Source: Xanthobacter sp. NM-59 (GTDB lineage Bacteria; Pseudomonadota; Alphaproteobacteria; Rhizobiales; Xanthobacteraceae). Taken from it: a stretch of 64,000 nucleotides of DNA. The translations under genes were made by a program, and so were the position numbers. The notes beneath the pieces are model-generated. The model saw nothing but the letters and a program-made list of their open reading frames with translations, made no database searches and was not told the origin of the DNA. The first letter of the stretch is position 1. Every line of letters starts with the position of its first letter. The stretch covers positions 62,001-126,000 of the forward strand of contig NZ_JACBFQ010000009.1 in NCBI RefSeq assembly GCF_021401125.1, read 5' to 3'. Shown piece after piece: positions 63,661 to 64,000 of the stretch.

Positions 63661-64000
63661 ATGCTTCAGGACCAGACCTACCCGAACGTCCAGCTCCATA
63701 TTGACGGGATCTGGCGGGATGCCGAGGGTGGACGCCGCATCGCGGTCCTCAACCCGGCCACTGAGGAGGAGATCGGCAGCGTCGCCCACGCCTCCCGCGG
63801 CGACCTGGACGCGGCCCTGGAGGCGAGCGCCCGTGGCTTTGCCGTCTGGCGGAAGGTGTCGGCCTATGATCGCTCCAAGCTCATGCGCCGCGCCGCCGAC
63901 CTGCTGCGCGAGCGGGCGGAGGGCATTGCCCGCCTCATGACCCAGGAGCAGGGCAAGCCGCTGGCGGAAGCGCGCGGCGAAACCCTCGCCGCCGCCGACA
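63661..64000 (+). CDS. Aldehyde dehydrogenase (succinate-semialdehyde type), 5' part only
   Basis: The first 113 codons of an NAD(P)-dependent aldehyde dehydrogenase, cut by the right edge. The visible N-terminus reads HIDGIWRDAEGGRRIAVLNP, then EEIGSVAHASRGDLDAALE and LMTQEQGKPLAEARGE, which matches the GabD-like succinate-semialdehyde group. The catalytic Cys and Glu lie outside the window, so activity cannot be judged. The upstream region (63454-63660) holds both divergent promoters. Confidence 0.88.
   Translation, partial: MLQDQTYPNVQLHIDGIWRDAEGGRRIAVLNPATEEEIGSVAHASRGDLDAALEASARGFAVWRKVSAYDRSKLMRRAADLLRERAEGIARLMTQEQGKPLAEARGETLAAAD

Overview
The window is a dense, GC-rich chromosomal segment. 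Nearly every gene runs in long co-directional blocks with ATGA stop/start overlaps. The gene set points to an alphaproteobacterium of the Hyphomicrobiales, probably Xanthobacteraceae or a Rhodopseudomonas/Bradyrhizobium relative: cycHJK-type cytochrome c maturation genes, a pimFABCD-like dicarboxylate beta-oxidation operon, Irr-like iron boxes and an IF-1 gene with a short arginine-rich tail. This placement is inference from gene content only. I see no rRNA, tRNA, CRISPR array, insertion sequence or phage gene.

Layout. 1-2935: ccmI-ccmE-ccmF (cytochrome c maturation, minus strand, ccmF cut by the left edge). 3125-5973: a YidB-like protein and a class A penicillin-binding protein. 6364-9954: a marR-led aromatic-acid efflux operon of the AaeXAB type. 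10125-15516: AraC regulator, TonB-dependent siderophore receptor, exported esterase and siderophore-interacting reductase. 15562-18898: a secreted unknown protein, an alpha/beta hydrolase and an L,D-transpeptidase. 19238-21944: a nitrate/sulfonate-type ABC importer. 22131-25785: DUF2165 protein, infA, RhlE-type helicase, DedA protein. 25871-29076: molybdate transport modABC with a convergent short ModE. 29390-37166: iron locus with an FTR1 permease opposite a five-gene operon (imelysin, multicopper oxidase, di-haem oxidoreductase, second imelysin, DUF1513). 37279-40000: FMN reductase and a fused TRAP permease. 40093-47478: pimFABCD. 47985-56494: Liv-type ABC transporter plus a flavin oxidoreductase, enoyl-CoA hydratase, IclR regulator and class III CoA-transferase. 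56789-64000: Na+/H+ antiporter, LysR/DODA dioxygenase/DoxX, GNAT, GntR, AcuI-type reductase and the start of an aldehyde dehydrogenase.

How the parts fit. Two iron systems dominate the centre-left. One is ferric-siderophore uptake with cleavage and reduction. The other is a ferroxidase/permease route in which a multicopper oxidase would supply Fe3+ to FTR1. Each has an Irr-box-like 17-mer in its control region. The right half looks like one catabolic regulon: the divergent Liv transporter would import an organic acid, probably a dicarboxylic or fatty acid rather than an amino acid, and the Pim enzymes would activate and beta-oxidise it. The shared 506-bp control region holds three strong palindromes.

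Limits. Functions are family-level readings from translated sequence. Substrates of the ABC and TRAP transporters, and of the receptor, cannot be fixed from sequence alone.
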